Shown one piece after another: positions 17,569 to 25,582 of a DNA stretch of 64,000 nt. A program made the translations under genes and the position numbers. How positions within the stretch are numbered: position 1 is the first letter of the stretch; every line of letters starts with the position of its first letter. Source of the stretch: Winogradskyella eximia (GTDB lineage: Bacteria > Bacteroidota > Bacteroidia > Flavobacteriales > Flavobacteriaceae); the NCBI RefSeq assembly GCF_003386165.1, contig NZ_QRDV01000001.1, positions 434,001-498,000 of the forward strand, in the 5' to 3' direction. The notes under the pieces were generated by a model. That model saw only the letters and a program-made list of their open reading frames with translations, did not search any database and was not told where the DNA came from.

Positions 17569-18266
17569 TGCAAACTAAAGACGATTTTTTAAGTGGACAA
17601 GTCTTATTGATAGACAAACCTTTGACTTGGACATCTTTTCAGGCTGTAAATAAATTACGGTGGGAAATCCGTCATGCTTTCGATATTAAGAAAATTAAAG
17701 TTGGGCATGCTGGTACTTTAGATCCTTTAGCAACTGGCTTATTGGTGATTTGTACAGGGAAAATGACCAAGCAAATTAATATTTTTCAAGGACAAGAAAA
17801 AGAATATACTGGCACATTTACTTTGGGTGGAACAACACCTTCTTTCGATTTAGAAACAGAAGTAAATGAAACCTTTCCAACGGCACATATTACAGATGAA
17901 TTAATCCACGCTACAACCCAACAATTTATAGGTCAAATAAATCAATTTCCACCAGTGTTTTCGGCTATTAAAAAAGATGGTAAGCGCTTGTATGAATTTG
18001 CTAGAGCAGGTGAGGAGGTTGAAATAAAATCGAGACAAGTAGAAATTACGGAATTTGAAATCACTCAAATTAATGCATTAGAATTGCATTTTAGAGTAGT
18101 ATGTAGTAAAGGTACATACATTAGATCTTTGGCTAACGACTTCGGAAAAGCCTTAAATTCTGGAGCACATTTATCATCTTTACGCCGTACAAGAATTGGA
18201 GATTTTAAAGTTGAAAATGCATTAACACCTGAAGCTTTTATTGAAAGCTTACCTTCAAAAGATTGA
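17568..18266 (+). CDS. truB: tRNA pseudouridine(55) synthase TruB
   Basis: The 232-residue enzyme makes pseudouridine 55 in the T-loop of tRNAs. The catalytic motif is GHAGTLDPLATGLL (Asp near residue 52), followed by the family segments PPVFSAIKKDGKRLYE and CSKGTYIRSL. It lacks the C-terminal PUA-like extension of E. coli TruB (314 residues), as is usual in Bacteroidota. The ATG overlaps the uppP stop by one base. Confidence 0.95.
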   Translation: MQTKDDFLSGQVLLIDKPLTWTSFQAVNKLRWEIRHAFDIKKIKVGHAGTLDPLATGLLVICTGKMTKQINIFQGQEKEYTGTFTLGGTTPSFDLETEVNETFPTAHITDELIHATTQQFIGQINQFPPVFSAIKKDGKRLYEFARAGEEVEIKSRQVEITEFEITQINALELHFRVVCSKGTYIRSLANDFGKALNSGAHLSSLRRTRIGDFKVENALTPEAFIESLPSKD

Positions 18267-18284
18267 TTTAGTAAAGGTTTTGGG

Positions 18285-18316
18285 TTGCGGTTTAAACTAT
18301 TTCTACGTTATATTCG
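18285..18316 (+). promoter_or_regulatory. Candidate promoter of the TonB-like gene
   Basis: TTG at 18285-18287 and TATATTCG at 18309-18316 (one mismatch to TAnnTTTG) are 21 bp apart. The expected start near 18322 leaves about 24 nt to a CTG at 18346, a normal flavobacterial leader length, but about 80 nt to the next candidate start, GTG at 18403. Confidence 0.4.
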
Positions 18317-18345
18317 TATATAGTAAACATCAATAAGCGTATTCT

Positions 18346-19083
18346 CTGAATTTTATAGAACAACATAAAGCCTTAATCATTACAATTCTTCTTGCAGGAA
18401 TCGTGGTATTTGGTATGTTTAGTATTCAAATAAAACAACATCAAGATTTAATTACCGAGAGTTATTACCTGCTTGAGCCAGAGCCTGAAAAAACAGAAGA
18501 AGAACTTCAGAAACTAGAAGAAATAAACGGTAAGTCTACCAACAAAGCTTTTAATGAAGACGAAGAATACAAGGAAATGATGCGTAACTTTAAAACAGTT
18601 AGCGCAAATGATTTTGAACGGACTACCAAAGCCATAGAAGACGCAAAAACAAATGAAGAGGTATTGGACGAGACAAGTCTTAATAAATCTTATGATAATT
18701 CTGGTAATGCTTACGCTTTAAATTCTAAGGAAACAGAATCCTACAAAAAACTACAAGAACAATTAAATCAAAGTAAGAAAAACAAAAAACAAGCCGACGA
18801 GCACGCTAAAAATAAAGGAACACTAACATATTCTTTAAAAGGCAGAACTTTGGCCTATTACAAAATACCGCGTTATCTCTGCGAAGTTGGTGGAAAGATC
18901 GTAGTTAATATTAGAGTCGATGAAGAGGGAAATGTATTTGAAGCTTACGTTAATAGTTCATCTAACTCTAATAATAAATGCTTAACAGACCATGCTATTG
19001 CTTATGCTGAATCGGTTCAGTTTGATGCTTCAGACCGAACAGACCAATTAGGTTCAATTACATTTATGTTTAAAGGGAAATAG
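18346..19083 (+). CDS. TonB-like protein with N-terminal membrane helix (probable CTG start)
   Basis: Read from CTG at 18346 the protein has 245 residues: a short N-terminus (NFIEQHKA), one membrane helix (LIITILLAGIVVFGMF), a charged Glu/Lys-rich linker, and a C-terminal domain (from about 175; KIVVNIRVDEEGNVFEAYV) like the TonB energy-transducer fold. The GTG at 18403 would cut off most of the membrane helix, and no ATG is available, so CTG is preferred; a base-call error for ATG is the alternative. It may connect the inner membrane to an outer-membrane partner. No exbB/exbD is near. Confidence 0.7.
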   Translation: MNFIEQHKALIITILLAGIVVFGMFSIQIKQHQDLITESYYLLEPEPEKTEEELQKLEEINGKSTNKAFNEDEEYKEMMRNFKTVSANDFERTTKAIEDAKTNEEVLDETSLNKSYDNSGNAYALNSKETESYKKLQEQLNQSKKNKKQADEHAKNKGTLTYSLKGRTLAYYKIPRYLCEVGGKIVVNIRVDEEGNVFEAYVNSSSNSNNKCLTDHAIAYAESVQFDASDRTDQLGSITFMFKGK

Positions 19084-19112
19084 GATTTCAACTTCGTTTA
19101 TTTGCCCACTTA

Positions 19113-19727
19113 TTAATTTAGTAAACTAACAAGATCTTCAACTATAGATTGTCCTTTATCTTTATTATACCAGCGTTGTAAATCTTCTTTAAATTCTGGT
19201 GTTAGCATACCATGCTCCTCCTTATATGCCAATACCATATTAGTAGCAACAACTGGTCTTGGACCAAAGGTGTTTAGAACTTCAAGGGTCTCAGAATCGA
19301 GCATAATTAATTTAGGAATTGATTGACCTCCATTAGTTAAAAATTGGTTCATGAGAGCTTCATTTTCATCTCTTAAGACTATTTTATAATCAATGTTATC
19401 ATTAAGCTCAGCCACTTTATTAATAATAGGCATAATGTGAGCAGCATCACCACACCAACTTTCAGAAATTACTAACCAAGTAACTTTTTTGTCAAAGTTT
19501 TTAATCTTGGTTTTCATGTCTTCAGCAACTTTACCCGTTTTATCCCAACGTCTCATGCGTCTGTCGTTAAGCTGAGTATATTCAACGAACGCTTCCGATT
19601 TGTCGTTACCAGTAGTTGATTTTTCTTCAACTAATTTTATAACTAAGTTTCTGTATTCAGAATAAGTCATACTATTATTTAGACTTTCTGAAATAATATC
19701 TTTTAACGTTAATGTGTCTGTTTCCAT
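19113..19727 (-). CDS. Thioredoxin-family protein with a WCGDA site
   Basis: Starting at 19727 (METDTLTLKDII) the protein has 204 residues; the frame to 19754 adds 9 unlikely residues. A thioredoxin fold spans about 75-200. At the place of WCxxC it has ESWCGDAAHIMP, so the second cysteine is missing and a classical dithiol exchange is not possible. A cis-Pro-like QSIPKLIMLD follows. There is no signal peptide, so it is cytosolic. It is convergent with the TonB-like gene and divergent from tag. Confidence 0.8.
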   Translation of the reverse strand: METDTLTLKDIISESLNNSMTYSEYRNLVIKLVEEKSTTGNDKSEAFVEYTQLNDRRMRRWDKTGKVAEDMKTKIKNFDKKVTWLVISESWCGDAAHIMPIINKVAELNDNIDYKIVLRDENEALMNQFLTNGGQSIPKLIMLDSETLEVLNTFGPRPVVATNMVLAYKEEHGMLTPEFKEDLQRWYNKDKGQSIVEDLVSLLN

Positions 19728-19806
19728 AGAACAAAAATATGATTCTATTGCCATTTATTATGCAACTGTTGTTACATTAGTAGCACAATATTAAATTCCT
19801 TACAAG

Positions 19807-20370
19807 ATGAATAAAAACAGGTGTGGTTGGTGTGTTGGTAATGATTTATATGAAGCATATCACGATGAAGAATGGGGAGTTCCTGTTTATGATGATGCCA
19901 CTTTGTTTGAGTTTTTAATTTTAGAAACTTTTCAAGCAGGTTTAAGTTGGATAACCATTCTAAAAAAGCGGGAGAACTTTAGAAAAGCTTTCGATAATTT
20001 CGATTATGAGAGAATCGCGAAATACAATGCTTCTAAAGTTGAAGCGTTATTACAAGATACTGGCATTGTAAGAAATAAATTAAAAGTGAATGCAACAATT
20101 ACTAATGCGCAGGCTTTTATGAAAATTCAAGAGGATTTTGGGTCTTTTTCATCGTATATCTGGAATTTTGTAGATGGGAAACCCATAAAAAATAGTCTTA
20201 AAAATCATAAAGACGCTCCAGCAAATACACCTTTGAGTGATGCTATAAGCAAAGATTTAAAAAAACGTGGTTTTAAGTTTGTGGGTTCAACTGTTATTTA
20301 TGCGCACATGCAAGCAACAGGAATGGTAAACGATCATGTGGAGTCTTGTTTTAGATACCACGAGGTGTAA
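19807..20370 (+). CDS. tag: DNA-3-methyladenine glycosylase I
   Basis: The 187-residue enzyme removes 3-methyladenine from alkylated DNA. It starts MNKNRCGWCVGNDLYEAYHDEEWGV cut at the family's zinc-binding Cys and His ligands (CxWC and a C-terminal HxxxCFR), and has the substrate-pocket segment ETFQAGLSWITILKKR with the key glutamate near residue 39. Its 3' end overlaps the convergent aat gene by 20 bp. Confidence 0.95.
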   Translation: MNKNRCGWCVGNDLYEAYHDEEWGVPVYDDATLFEFLILETFQAGLSWITILKKRENFRKAFDNFDYERIAKYNASKVEALLQDTGIVRNKLKVNATITNAQAFMKIQEDFGSFSSYIWNFVDGKPIKNSLKNHKDAPANTPLSDAISKDLKKRGFKFVGSTVIYAHMQATGMVNDHVESCFRYHEV

Positions 20371-20989
20371 GATATTTAATAAAATCTTTTCGTGTTATGT
20401 TTTTAGCGCCTAAACTTTCTAAATGTTTAGTGTGTAGTTGGCAATCGATGAGCTTATAATTAGAATTTTGGATGAATGTTATAAAGCCCACTTTACTAGC
20501 ATTACTCACCTTAGCAAACATACTTTCACCACAAAAAACAGAGTCATTAATTTCTATACCATATAAACCACCAACCAATTCATCATCTTGCCAAACTTCG
20601 ATTGATTTCGCATAACCTTGCAAGTGTAATTTGCAATAGGCTTCTATCATTTCTTCAGTGATCCAAGTGCCATCTTGATCGTTGCGTTTTGCGTTGGCGC
20701 AATTTTCTACAACGGCTTTAAAAGCTTTATTTACAGTGACTTTAAAATGGTCTTTTTTTAGAATTTGCCTCATGCTTTTGGATACTTTTAGATCTGTAGG
20801 AAGTAAAACAAACCTAGGATCTGGTGACCACCAAAGAATGGGTTCTTCATCTTGAAACCATGGAAATATACCTTTTGAGTAGGCATGCAATAAGCGTTCT
20901 GTAGACAAATCTCCTCCAATGGCTAAAAGTCCGTCAGCAGAGGCTTCAGACACATCAGGAAATTCGATTTTTTGAGTTAGAAACTGCAT
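20351..20989 (-). CDS. aat: Leucyl/phenylalanyl-tRNA-protein transferase
   Basis: The 212-residue enzyme adds Leu or Phe from charged tRNA to proteins with N-terminal Arg or Lys, marking them for ClpS/ClpAP. Family motifs are visible: GLLAIGGDLSTERLL, YSKGIFPWF, ILWWSPDPRFVL, and LVGGLYGIEINDSVFCGESMF. It is a single gene with the 3' end overlapping tag. No promoter match is clear. Confidence 0.95.
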   Translation of the reverse strand: MQFLTQKIEFPDVSEASADGLLAIGGDLSTERLLHAYSKGIFPWFQDEEPILWWSPDPRFVLLPTDLKVSKSMRQILKKDHFKVTVNKAFKAVVENCANAKRNDQDGTWITEEMIEAYCKLHLQGYAKSIEVWQDDELVGGLYGIEINDSVFCGESMFAKVSNASKVGFITFIQNSNYKLIDCQLHTKHLESLGAKNITRKDFIKYLTPRGI

Positions 20990-21039
20990 TAGAATGAATA
21001 AAGGTGAGATTGTATTAGTGAAATTAAGGCTTTTTTAGC

Positions 21040-21187
21040 TTTGATACTACAAGAATTTTAGTGATATTTGAGTTGACCTTTATAAATTAAATTTTTGTTC
21101 ATCATTGCTTTTTTTTAATTTGTTTATAGAGGTCAAACCTAAAATCATTATTACTAAGTCCTGATTAACCATCAGGACTTTTTTTAT
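21040..21187 (+). ncRNA. Candidate small RNA unit (promoter to terminator)
   Basis: In the 276-bp gap between aat and the DUF3127 gene, TTTG (21040-21043) and GATATTTG (21063-21070; one mismatch) lie 19 bp apart. A strong terminator follows at 21156-21187. Between them no plus-strand ORF over 10 codons exists, so the predicted product is a ~110-nt RNA starting near 21077. A 15-codon minus-strand ORF at 21058-21105 (MMNKNLIYKGQLKYH) is also present. The unit is a prediction only. Confidence 0.3.
21156..21187 (+). terminator. Intrinsic terminator with no known upstream gene
   Basis: AAGTCCTGAT and ATCAGGACTT form a perfect 10-bp stem with a 5-nt loop and a run of T on the plus strand. No plus-strand gene precedes it for over 700 bp, since tag ends at 20370, so it either ends the candidate small RNA or blocks readthrough. 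Confidence 0.8.
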
Positions 21188-21210
21188 TTTGTATGAAAAG
21201 TATAAATATA

Positions 21211-21247
21211 AAAAAAGACCTGTTTTAAATAAAACAAGTCTTTTTTT
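21211..21247 (-). terminator. Terminator of the DUF3127 gene
   Basis: GACCTGTTTT and AAAACAAGTC pair with one mismatch, flanked by A- and T-runs that allow function on both strands. It lies 19 bp after the stop at 21266. Confidence 0.8.
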
Positions 21248-21265
21248 ATCAATTTAATTAACGAT

Positions 21266-21643
21266 TTAGAAAGGTAAATCGTCGTTATCACCTTCGTTTA
21301 AATCACTAACTGGCTCAAAAGCTTCTGTTGGTGGTACAGGAGGCATATCTCCACCTCCAGCTTGTGCTTGTACAGCTTCAATTCTCCAACCTTGAATAGA
21401 GTTAAAGTATTTAGTTTCTCCTTGTGGATTTACCCATTCTCTACCTCTTAAGTTGATGTTTATTTTTACTTGCTGACCTTCTTTGTAGCTGTTTAGTAAA
21501 TCACACTTGTCTTGAACAAACTCTACCATAATATGTTGTGGGTATTGCTCTTCTGTAGTCACTACAACTTCTCTTTTTCTAAACCCATTACTCCCAAAAG
21601 TTTGAGTCTCTCCTACCATTTTAATACGTCCTTGTACTTCCAT
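21266..21643 (-). CDS. DUF3127 domain protein (OB-fold, Ssb-like tail)
   Basis: The 125-residue protein begins MEVQGRIKMVGETQTFGSNGF and is a small beta-barrel of the DUF3127 family, related in shape to Ssb. The C-terminus, EGDNDDLPF, is the same type of acidic tip as in Ssb (GDDDLPF in this window), so it may dock on Ssb-binding proteins. Gly/Pro-rich linker at about 95-105. A role in DNA or RNA binding is inferred from the fold. Confidence 0.88.
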   Translation of the reverse strand: MEVQGRIKMVGETQTFGSNGFRKREVVVTTEEQYPQHIMVEFVQDKCDLLNSYKEGQQVKININLRGREWVNPQGETKYFNSIQGWRIEAVQAQAGGGDMPPVPPTEAFEPVSDLNEGDNDDLPF

Positions 21644-21689
21644 TTTTGCTTAATCTATAATTTATTATAATACTTAATTTTTTTTGAGA

Positions 21690-22559
21690 CTACGAAAGTA
21701 ATAACTTCCAAGCACTTTTTACGTCTCCAAAGCTCAAATAATTTCGAGCTAATTTATGTTTTTCTCTGTGCGATGCTGTTTTAATGTCTGGATAACGTTC
21801 ACTAATATCTTCAACAAATTTATTCACTTCATCTTTACTAGGTAAGGCTTCTACATTACCTAACATACCAAGATTATTTCCAGTTAAAATCATGCTATTT
21901 TTTACATGGTCTGGCATATTATCTACACCAATTCCCATGGTTGCTAGTGGTTTAGGGATTTCAAAAAATCCTTTTTTAGCTCTACTATAATAGCTTCCAC
22001 CGGCTCTTGCTACTAAATCTAAAGCTTCTTGGTTTATCGTTTGGTCGTCGTTTAAAACGTCTTCTGTAATGTGAAGTTTTACCACTTCACAAATCACTAA
22101 ATTACCTGCACCTCCTTCAGTTCCTAGATGTACAATTTCAGTGACTTTACATTCTAATTGAATAGGAGATTCTGCTACTCTAAATGGCTTTATGAGATCT
22201 GACGGCAACATCGTTAAACCAGCTTTAGTAAACTCATTAACGTTTTCAGGATATTCTGTACTGGTTAAAGACATTTGATGAACCATGTCAAAATTCACAA
22301 CATTAATAACCACTTCTTTGGTGGTTTCAACATTTTCTAATGTATGTTTTATAGTATTGTCCCTCACACGTCTGGCAGGTGAAAAAATTAAAATAGGTGG
22401 ATTAGCACTAAACACATTAAAAAAGCTAAATGGTGACAAATTAGGATTTCCTTCTGCATCAATAGTACTAGCAAAGGCAATAGGCCTTGGTGCAATAGCA
22501 CTTAATAAATAACTGTGTAAAATACCAGTTGTAAGATCTTTAGGTGTAAATGAAACCAT
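21690..22559 (-). CDS. Flavin reductase family protein
   Basis: The 289-residue protein has the FMN-binding split barrel of the flavin reductase/DIM6 family: LLSAIAPRPIAFASTID, NLSPFSFFNVFSANPPILIFSP and KHTLENV. It would bind FMN and reduce flavin or a small substrate with NAD(P)H. The last 80 residues have no clear family match. It lies 46 bp upstream of the DUF3127 gene. A TATATTTG box (forward 22579-22586) lies 20 bp before the start. Confidence 0.85.
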   Translation of the reverse strand: MVSFTPKDLTTGILHSYLLSAIAPRPIAFASTIDAEGNPNLSPFSFFNVFSANPPILIFSPARRVRDNTIKHTLENVETTKEVVINVVNFDMVHQMSLTSTEYPENVNEFTKAGLTMLPSDLIKPFRVAESPIQLECKVTEIVHLGTEGGAGNLVICEVVKLHITEDVLNDDQTINQEALDLVARAGGSYYSRAKKGFFEIPKPLATMGIGVDNMPDHVKNSMILTGNNLGMLGNVEALPSKDEVNKFVEDISERYPDIKTASHREKHKLARNYLSFGDVKSAWKLLLS

Positions 22560-22578
22560 GTAGTTGATTGATTTTCAA

Positions 22579-22586
22579 CAAATATA
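22579..22586 (-). promoter_or_regulatory. Promoter -7 element of the flavin reductase gene
   Basis: Read on the minus strand it is TATATTTG, an exact consensus match, 20 bp upstream of the ATG at 22559. The -33 element is not clear. Confidence 0.5.
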
Positions 22587-22770
22587 ATTATATTGAGTTG
22601 TCAACGAAAGTATTTTATACACAATAGCGTACAATATTATTAACAGTTTTGCATTATATTTAAAATTGAAACGAGTATTCTAAAAGTTTTATTACTTAAA
22701 GGAATTATTAATAACGAACAGCATGTGATTTAAAAATAATAATTAAAAACACATGAATTAAAACGAATCA

Positions 22771-23931
22771 ATGACCGTTAGCTTAAACCGAAATTTAATC
22801 CGTTGGATTATCGTTGTCTCTTCCTTTATTATTATTTCTCTTATTCTTTGGAACACCTATACGTTTTTCCAGAATTTTAAGATGGAAGAACGTAATAAAA
22901 TGAAAACTTGGACTTTTGCATATCCTGAATATTCTAAGTTTTTTTATCAAGATGATGCTGAATTAAATTTGGTTGCAGATAAAGTCGTTGCAGATACTAC
23001 AGTTACAACTCCAATGCTACTTTTAGATGAAAATGATAGAATTTTAAGTCATAGAAATATTGATAGTACATTAATTAAAAGTCCTAAGGATATAGTAAAA
23101 ACACTGAACGACTTAATGTCTCAGAACGATCCTATATCGGTAACTTTAAAGGATGATAAAAAAGGGAAATTGTACTATGGTAATTCTCCCTTATTAAATA
23201 AATTAAAATACTATCCTTTAGCTTTATTGTTAATTATATTACTTTTTGCAGCTGTCGTTTATTTCTTTTATCGAAGCTCAAAAATTGCTGACCAGAATAA
23301 ACTTTGGACAGGAATGGCAAAGGAAACGGCACATCAAATAGGAACGCCTTTGTCTTCATTAGTGGGTTGGACAGAAATTTTGAAGACTGAAAATGTAAAT
23401 CCAGAATATATTGTTGAAATAGAAAAAGATATTGACAGACTTCAAACTATAACCGAACGTTTTAGTAAAATTGGTTCTGCTCCAACTCTTAAAACAATGG
23501 ATATTGTAGAGGTGACTAAATCATCTTATGAGTATCTTAAATTACGATCTTCTAAACTCATTAATTTTGAAATTATAATTCCTGAAACAGAAATACAAGT
23601 TAATTTAAATGAACAGCTTTTTAGTTGGACGATTGAGAATTTAGTAAAAAATGCCATTGATGCCATGAAAGGTAAGGGTGATTTAAAACTTGAGTTAACA
23701 CAACTTGAAAACCAAGTATTCATTAATATTTCTGACACAGGAAAAGGAATCCCAAAATCTTCATTTGCTAAAATTTTTGAACCAGGTTATACCACAAAAA
23801 AACGTGGTTGGGGACTTGGACTCTCTTTAGCAAAACGTATTGTTGAAGACTACCATAATGGTAAAATAAAAGTGTTGACTTCAGAATTAGGAAAGGGGAC
23901 AACAATACAAATTATATTAAAACAAGTTTAG
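22771..23931 (+). CDS. Orphan sensor histidine kinase
   Basis: The 386-residue protein has two membrane helices (about 13-30 and 147-168) around a periplasmic sensor of about 115 residues. The phosphorylated histidine lies in KETAHQIGTPLSSLVGW (H-box). The HATPase_c domain covers about 270-385, with the N-box NLVKNAIDAM, the G1 box DTGKGIPKS and the G2 box GWGLGLSLAKRIV. No response regulator gene is adjacent, so its partner is elsewhere. The signal is unknown. Confidence 0.93.
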   Translation: MTVSLNRNLIRWIIVVSSFIIISLILWNTYTFFQNFKMEERNKMKTWTFAYPEYSKFFYQDDAELNLVADKVVADTTVTTPMLLLDENDRILSHRNIDSTLIKSPKDIVKTLNDLMSQNDPISVTLKDDKKGKLYYGNSPLLNKLKYYPLALLLIILLFAAVVYFFYRSSKIADQNKLWTGMAKETAHQIGTPLSSLVGWTEILKTENVNPEYIVEIEKDIDRLQTITERFSKIGSAPTLKTMDIVEVTKSSYEYLKLRSSKLINFEIIIPETEIQVNLNEQLFSWTIENLVKNAIDAMKGKGDLKLELTQLENQVFINISDTGKGIPKSSFAKIFEPGYTTKKRGWGLGLSLAKRIVEDYHNGKIKVLTSELGKGTTIQIILKQV

Positions 23932-24033
23932 ATTTCATTTACGGGTAAAAAAGGGAATGTTGTTTCTCGTAAACAATAAGTTAGCTATTTTATTTTAAAT
24001 TAAAAATATCAAAATTTTAGTTTAAATTTGAGC

Positions 24034-24390
24034 ATGAATTCGTCACGATTTTTCACTTTAAAAGAAGCCAGAATAGGTAATAACTGTCCGGAATGTTATT
24101 CTAACGATAGTTTAGAACTTATATTTAAGCAAAAGCTAAAGGAAACCGCATTTTCTAAGGCTATTACTGAAGAAACGGTGTGTGAAATCCGTTGTTTAAA
24201 TTGTGAAGAGCAAATTTTTCCTATTCAATGGACAAATGATATTGAGCGTGTTGTGGATTACCACAAAAGAGGGCTTAATAAAAAACCGAAGTCTATAAAG
24301 TTAAAACCAATGACTTGGGCACTAATTGCGTTTAGTCTTGTGCTTTTAATTGTAGTTATTTTATTTGCAACAGGAGTTATCTCAGTTTAG
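24034..24390 (+). CDS. Zinc-ribbon membrane protein, unknown function
   Basis: From ATG 24034 the protein has 118 residues (an upstream TTG at 24028 is a weaker start). Two CxxC pairs, NCPECY near residue 16 and RCLNCE near 52, would hold a zinc ion. A single C-terminal membrane helix (LIAFSLVLLIVVILFATGV) anchors it, with the zinc domain likely in the cytosol. It is 96 bp downstream of the histidine kinase gene. Its stop abuts the stop of the convergent HIT gene with no gap. Confidence 0.75.
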   Translation: MNSSRFFTLKEARIGNNCPECYSNDSLELIFKQKLKETAFSKAITEETVCEIRCLNCEEQIFPIQWTNDIERVVDYHKRGLNKKPKSIKLKPMTWALIAFSLVLLIVVILFATGVISV

Positions 24391-24780
24391 TTATAGAAAT
24401 GAAGCAATTTTATTTGCAATAGCTTCAAATTCTTCAGGTTCTAGCTTCTGTTTATTTGAAAAACGAGCATCATCCATGGTATGTAACGGAATTAAATGTA
24501 CATGCGCATGTGGCACTTCTAAGCCAATTACAGACATACCTATGCGTTCACATGGAACCGCTTTTTCAAGAGCAATAGCAACTGTTCTAGAAAATTGCAT
24601 TAGCCTAGTATAAGTGTCTTCATCTAAATCGAAAATTTTATTAACTTCTTTCTTAGGAATGCAAAGCGTATGACCTTTAGAGTTTGGATTAATATCTAAA
24701 AAAGCATAGAAATCTTCCGTTTCAGCAACTTTATAAGATGGTATTTCGCCTGAAATAATTTTTGTGAAGAGTGTTGTCAT
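24391..24780 (-). CDS. HIT family hydrolase (HinT-like)
   Basis: The 129-residue protein carries the histidine triad HAHVHL near residue 93 and the family N-terminus FTKIISGEIPSYKV. HIT proteins of this branch hydrolyse AMP-N linked compounds. It is cytosolic. In this and other flavobacteria it lies downstream of greA. No separate terminator is visible. Confidence 0.93.
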   Translation of the reverse strand: MTTLFTKIISGEIPSYKVAETEDFYAFLDINPNSKGHTLCIPKKEVNKIFDLDEDTYTRLMQFSRTVAIALEKAVPCERIGMSVIGLEVPHAHVHLIPLHTMDDARFSNKQKLEPEEFEAIANKIASFL

Positions 24781-24905
24781 GCTATAAGTGAGCTTAAATA
24801 TTAAATAAATGTCCTTTTGAGCGCAACCAAAAGGTTTTTAATATATAGATTGTTATTGCGCTTAATCTAACAATTAAATGTAAATATAAGTTATTACATA
24901 AATAT

Positions 24906-24936
24906 AAAAAGATTCCTGTAAAAAGGAATCTTTTTT
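24906..24936 (-). terminator. Terminator of greA
   Basis: AAAAAGATTCCT and AGGAATCTTTTT form a 12-bp stem around 6 nt, with T-runs on both strands, 39 bp after the greA stop. It separates greA from the HIT gene. Confidence 0.8.
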
Positions 24937-24975
24937 ATGATATAACAATAAGATTATCGAATATTAAATATGTTA

Positions 24976-25449
24976 TTATCTAGAAATTTCTAAAATATCA
25001 AATCTCATTGCACCGCTCGGCACTTGTATTTCGGCAGTGTCACCAACAGATTTTCCTAATAAACCTTTTCCAATAGGAGAGTTTACTGAAATTTTACCAG
25101 ATCTTATGTCTGCTTCACTTTCTGCAACCAAAGTATAGGTCATTTCCATGCCATTTACTTGGTTTTTTATTTTTACAATAGATAATGCTAAAACTTTAGA
25201 TGTATCTAATTGCGACTCGTCAATAACACGAGCGCCAGATAAAGTTTCTTCCATTTTAGAAATTTTCATTTCTAACATGCCTTGTGCTTCTTTAGCAGCA
25301 TCATACTCGGCATTTTCACTTAGATCACCTTTGTCTCTTGCTTCACCAATAGCTTGTGATGCTTTTGGGCGTTCTACATCTTTAAGATAATTTAACTCTT
25401 CTCTTAATTTTTTTAAACCCTCAGCTGTGTAATAAGATACTTTACTCAT
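24976..25449 (-). CDS. greA: Transcription elongation factor GreA
   Basis: The 157-residue factor helps stalled RNA polymerase by stimulating RNA cleavage. It has the N-terminal coiled coil with the acidic tip (residues 1-76; ARDKGDLSENAEYDAAKEAQ, including the DL.ENAEY motif at the tip) and the C-terminal FKBP-like domain (NSPIGKGLLGK, the GreA signature). The leader before the ATG has two hairpins and a small ORF (see separate entry), so expression may be controlled after transcription begins. Confidence 0.96.
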   Translation of the reverse strand: MSKVSYYTAEGLKKLREELNYLKDVERPKASQAIGEARDKGDLSENAEYDAAKEAQGMLEMKISKMEETLSGARVIDESQLDTSKVLALSIVKIKNQVNGMEMTYTLVAESEADIRSGKISVNSPIGKGLLGKSVGDTAEIQVPSGAMRFDILEISR

Positions 25450-25460
25450 AATTTATTCGT

Positions 25461-25533
25461 TTAATTGAAAAGGTGCTGAAATACATTCAGCATAAAAAAA
25501 ATCTCGCGCTGACGAGATTACATTACAAATATA
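25461..25533 (-). promoter_or_regulatory. greA leader: promoter, two hairpins and a 10-codon upstream ORF
   Basis: On the minus strand TATATTTG (forward 25526-25533) is a perfect -7 box. The transcript would start near 25519 with hairpin 1 (25500-25519; AATCTCG/CGAGATT, loop TCAGCG), followed by eight T. Hairpin 2 (25474-25492; TGCTGAA/TTCAGCA) follows. An ATG at 25493 opens a 10-codon ORF (MLNVFQHLFN) that spans hairpin 2 and ends at 25461. The hairpin 1 loop (TCAGC) can pair with the 5' arm of hairpin 2 (GCTGA). The structure could cause early termination before greA. Confidence 0.45.
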
Positions 25534-25582
25534 TAAAATATTTACGGTATAGTTGAATTAATCGTAAATTGGCCCACAAAAT

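Noticed and set aside
24023..24030. TAAATTTG as promoter of the zinc-ribbon gene
   Set aside because: It ends 3 nt before the ATG and no TTTG or TTG lies at the needed distance; the gene is probably read from the kinase transcript.
25499..25520. Hairpin before greA as terminator for a plus-strand gene
   Set aside because: The T-run lies only on the minus-strand side and the plus-strand gene begins after it, so it belongs to the greA leader.
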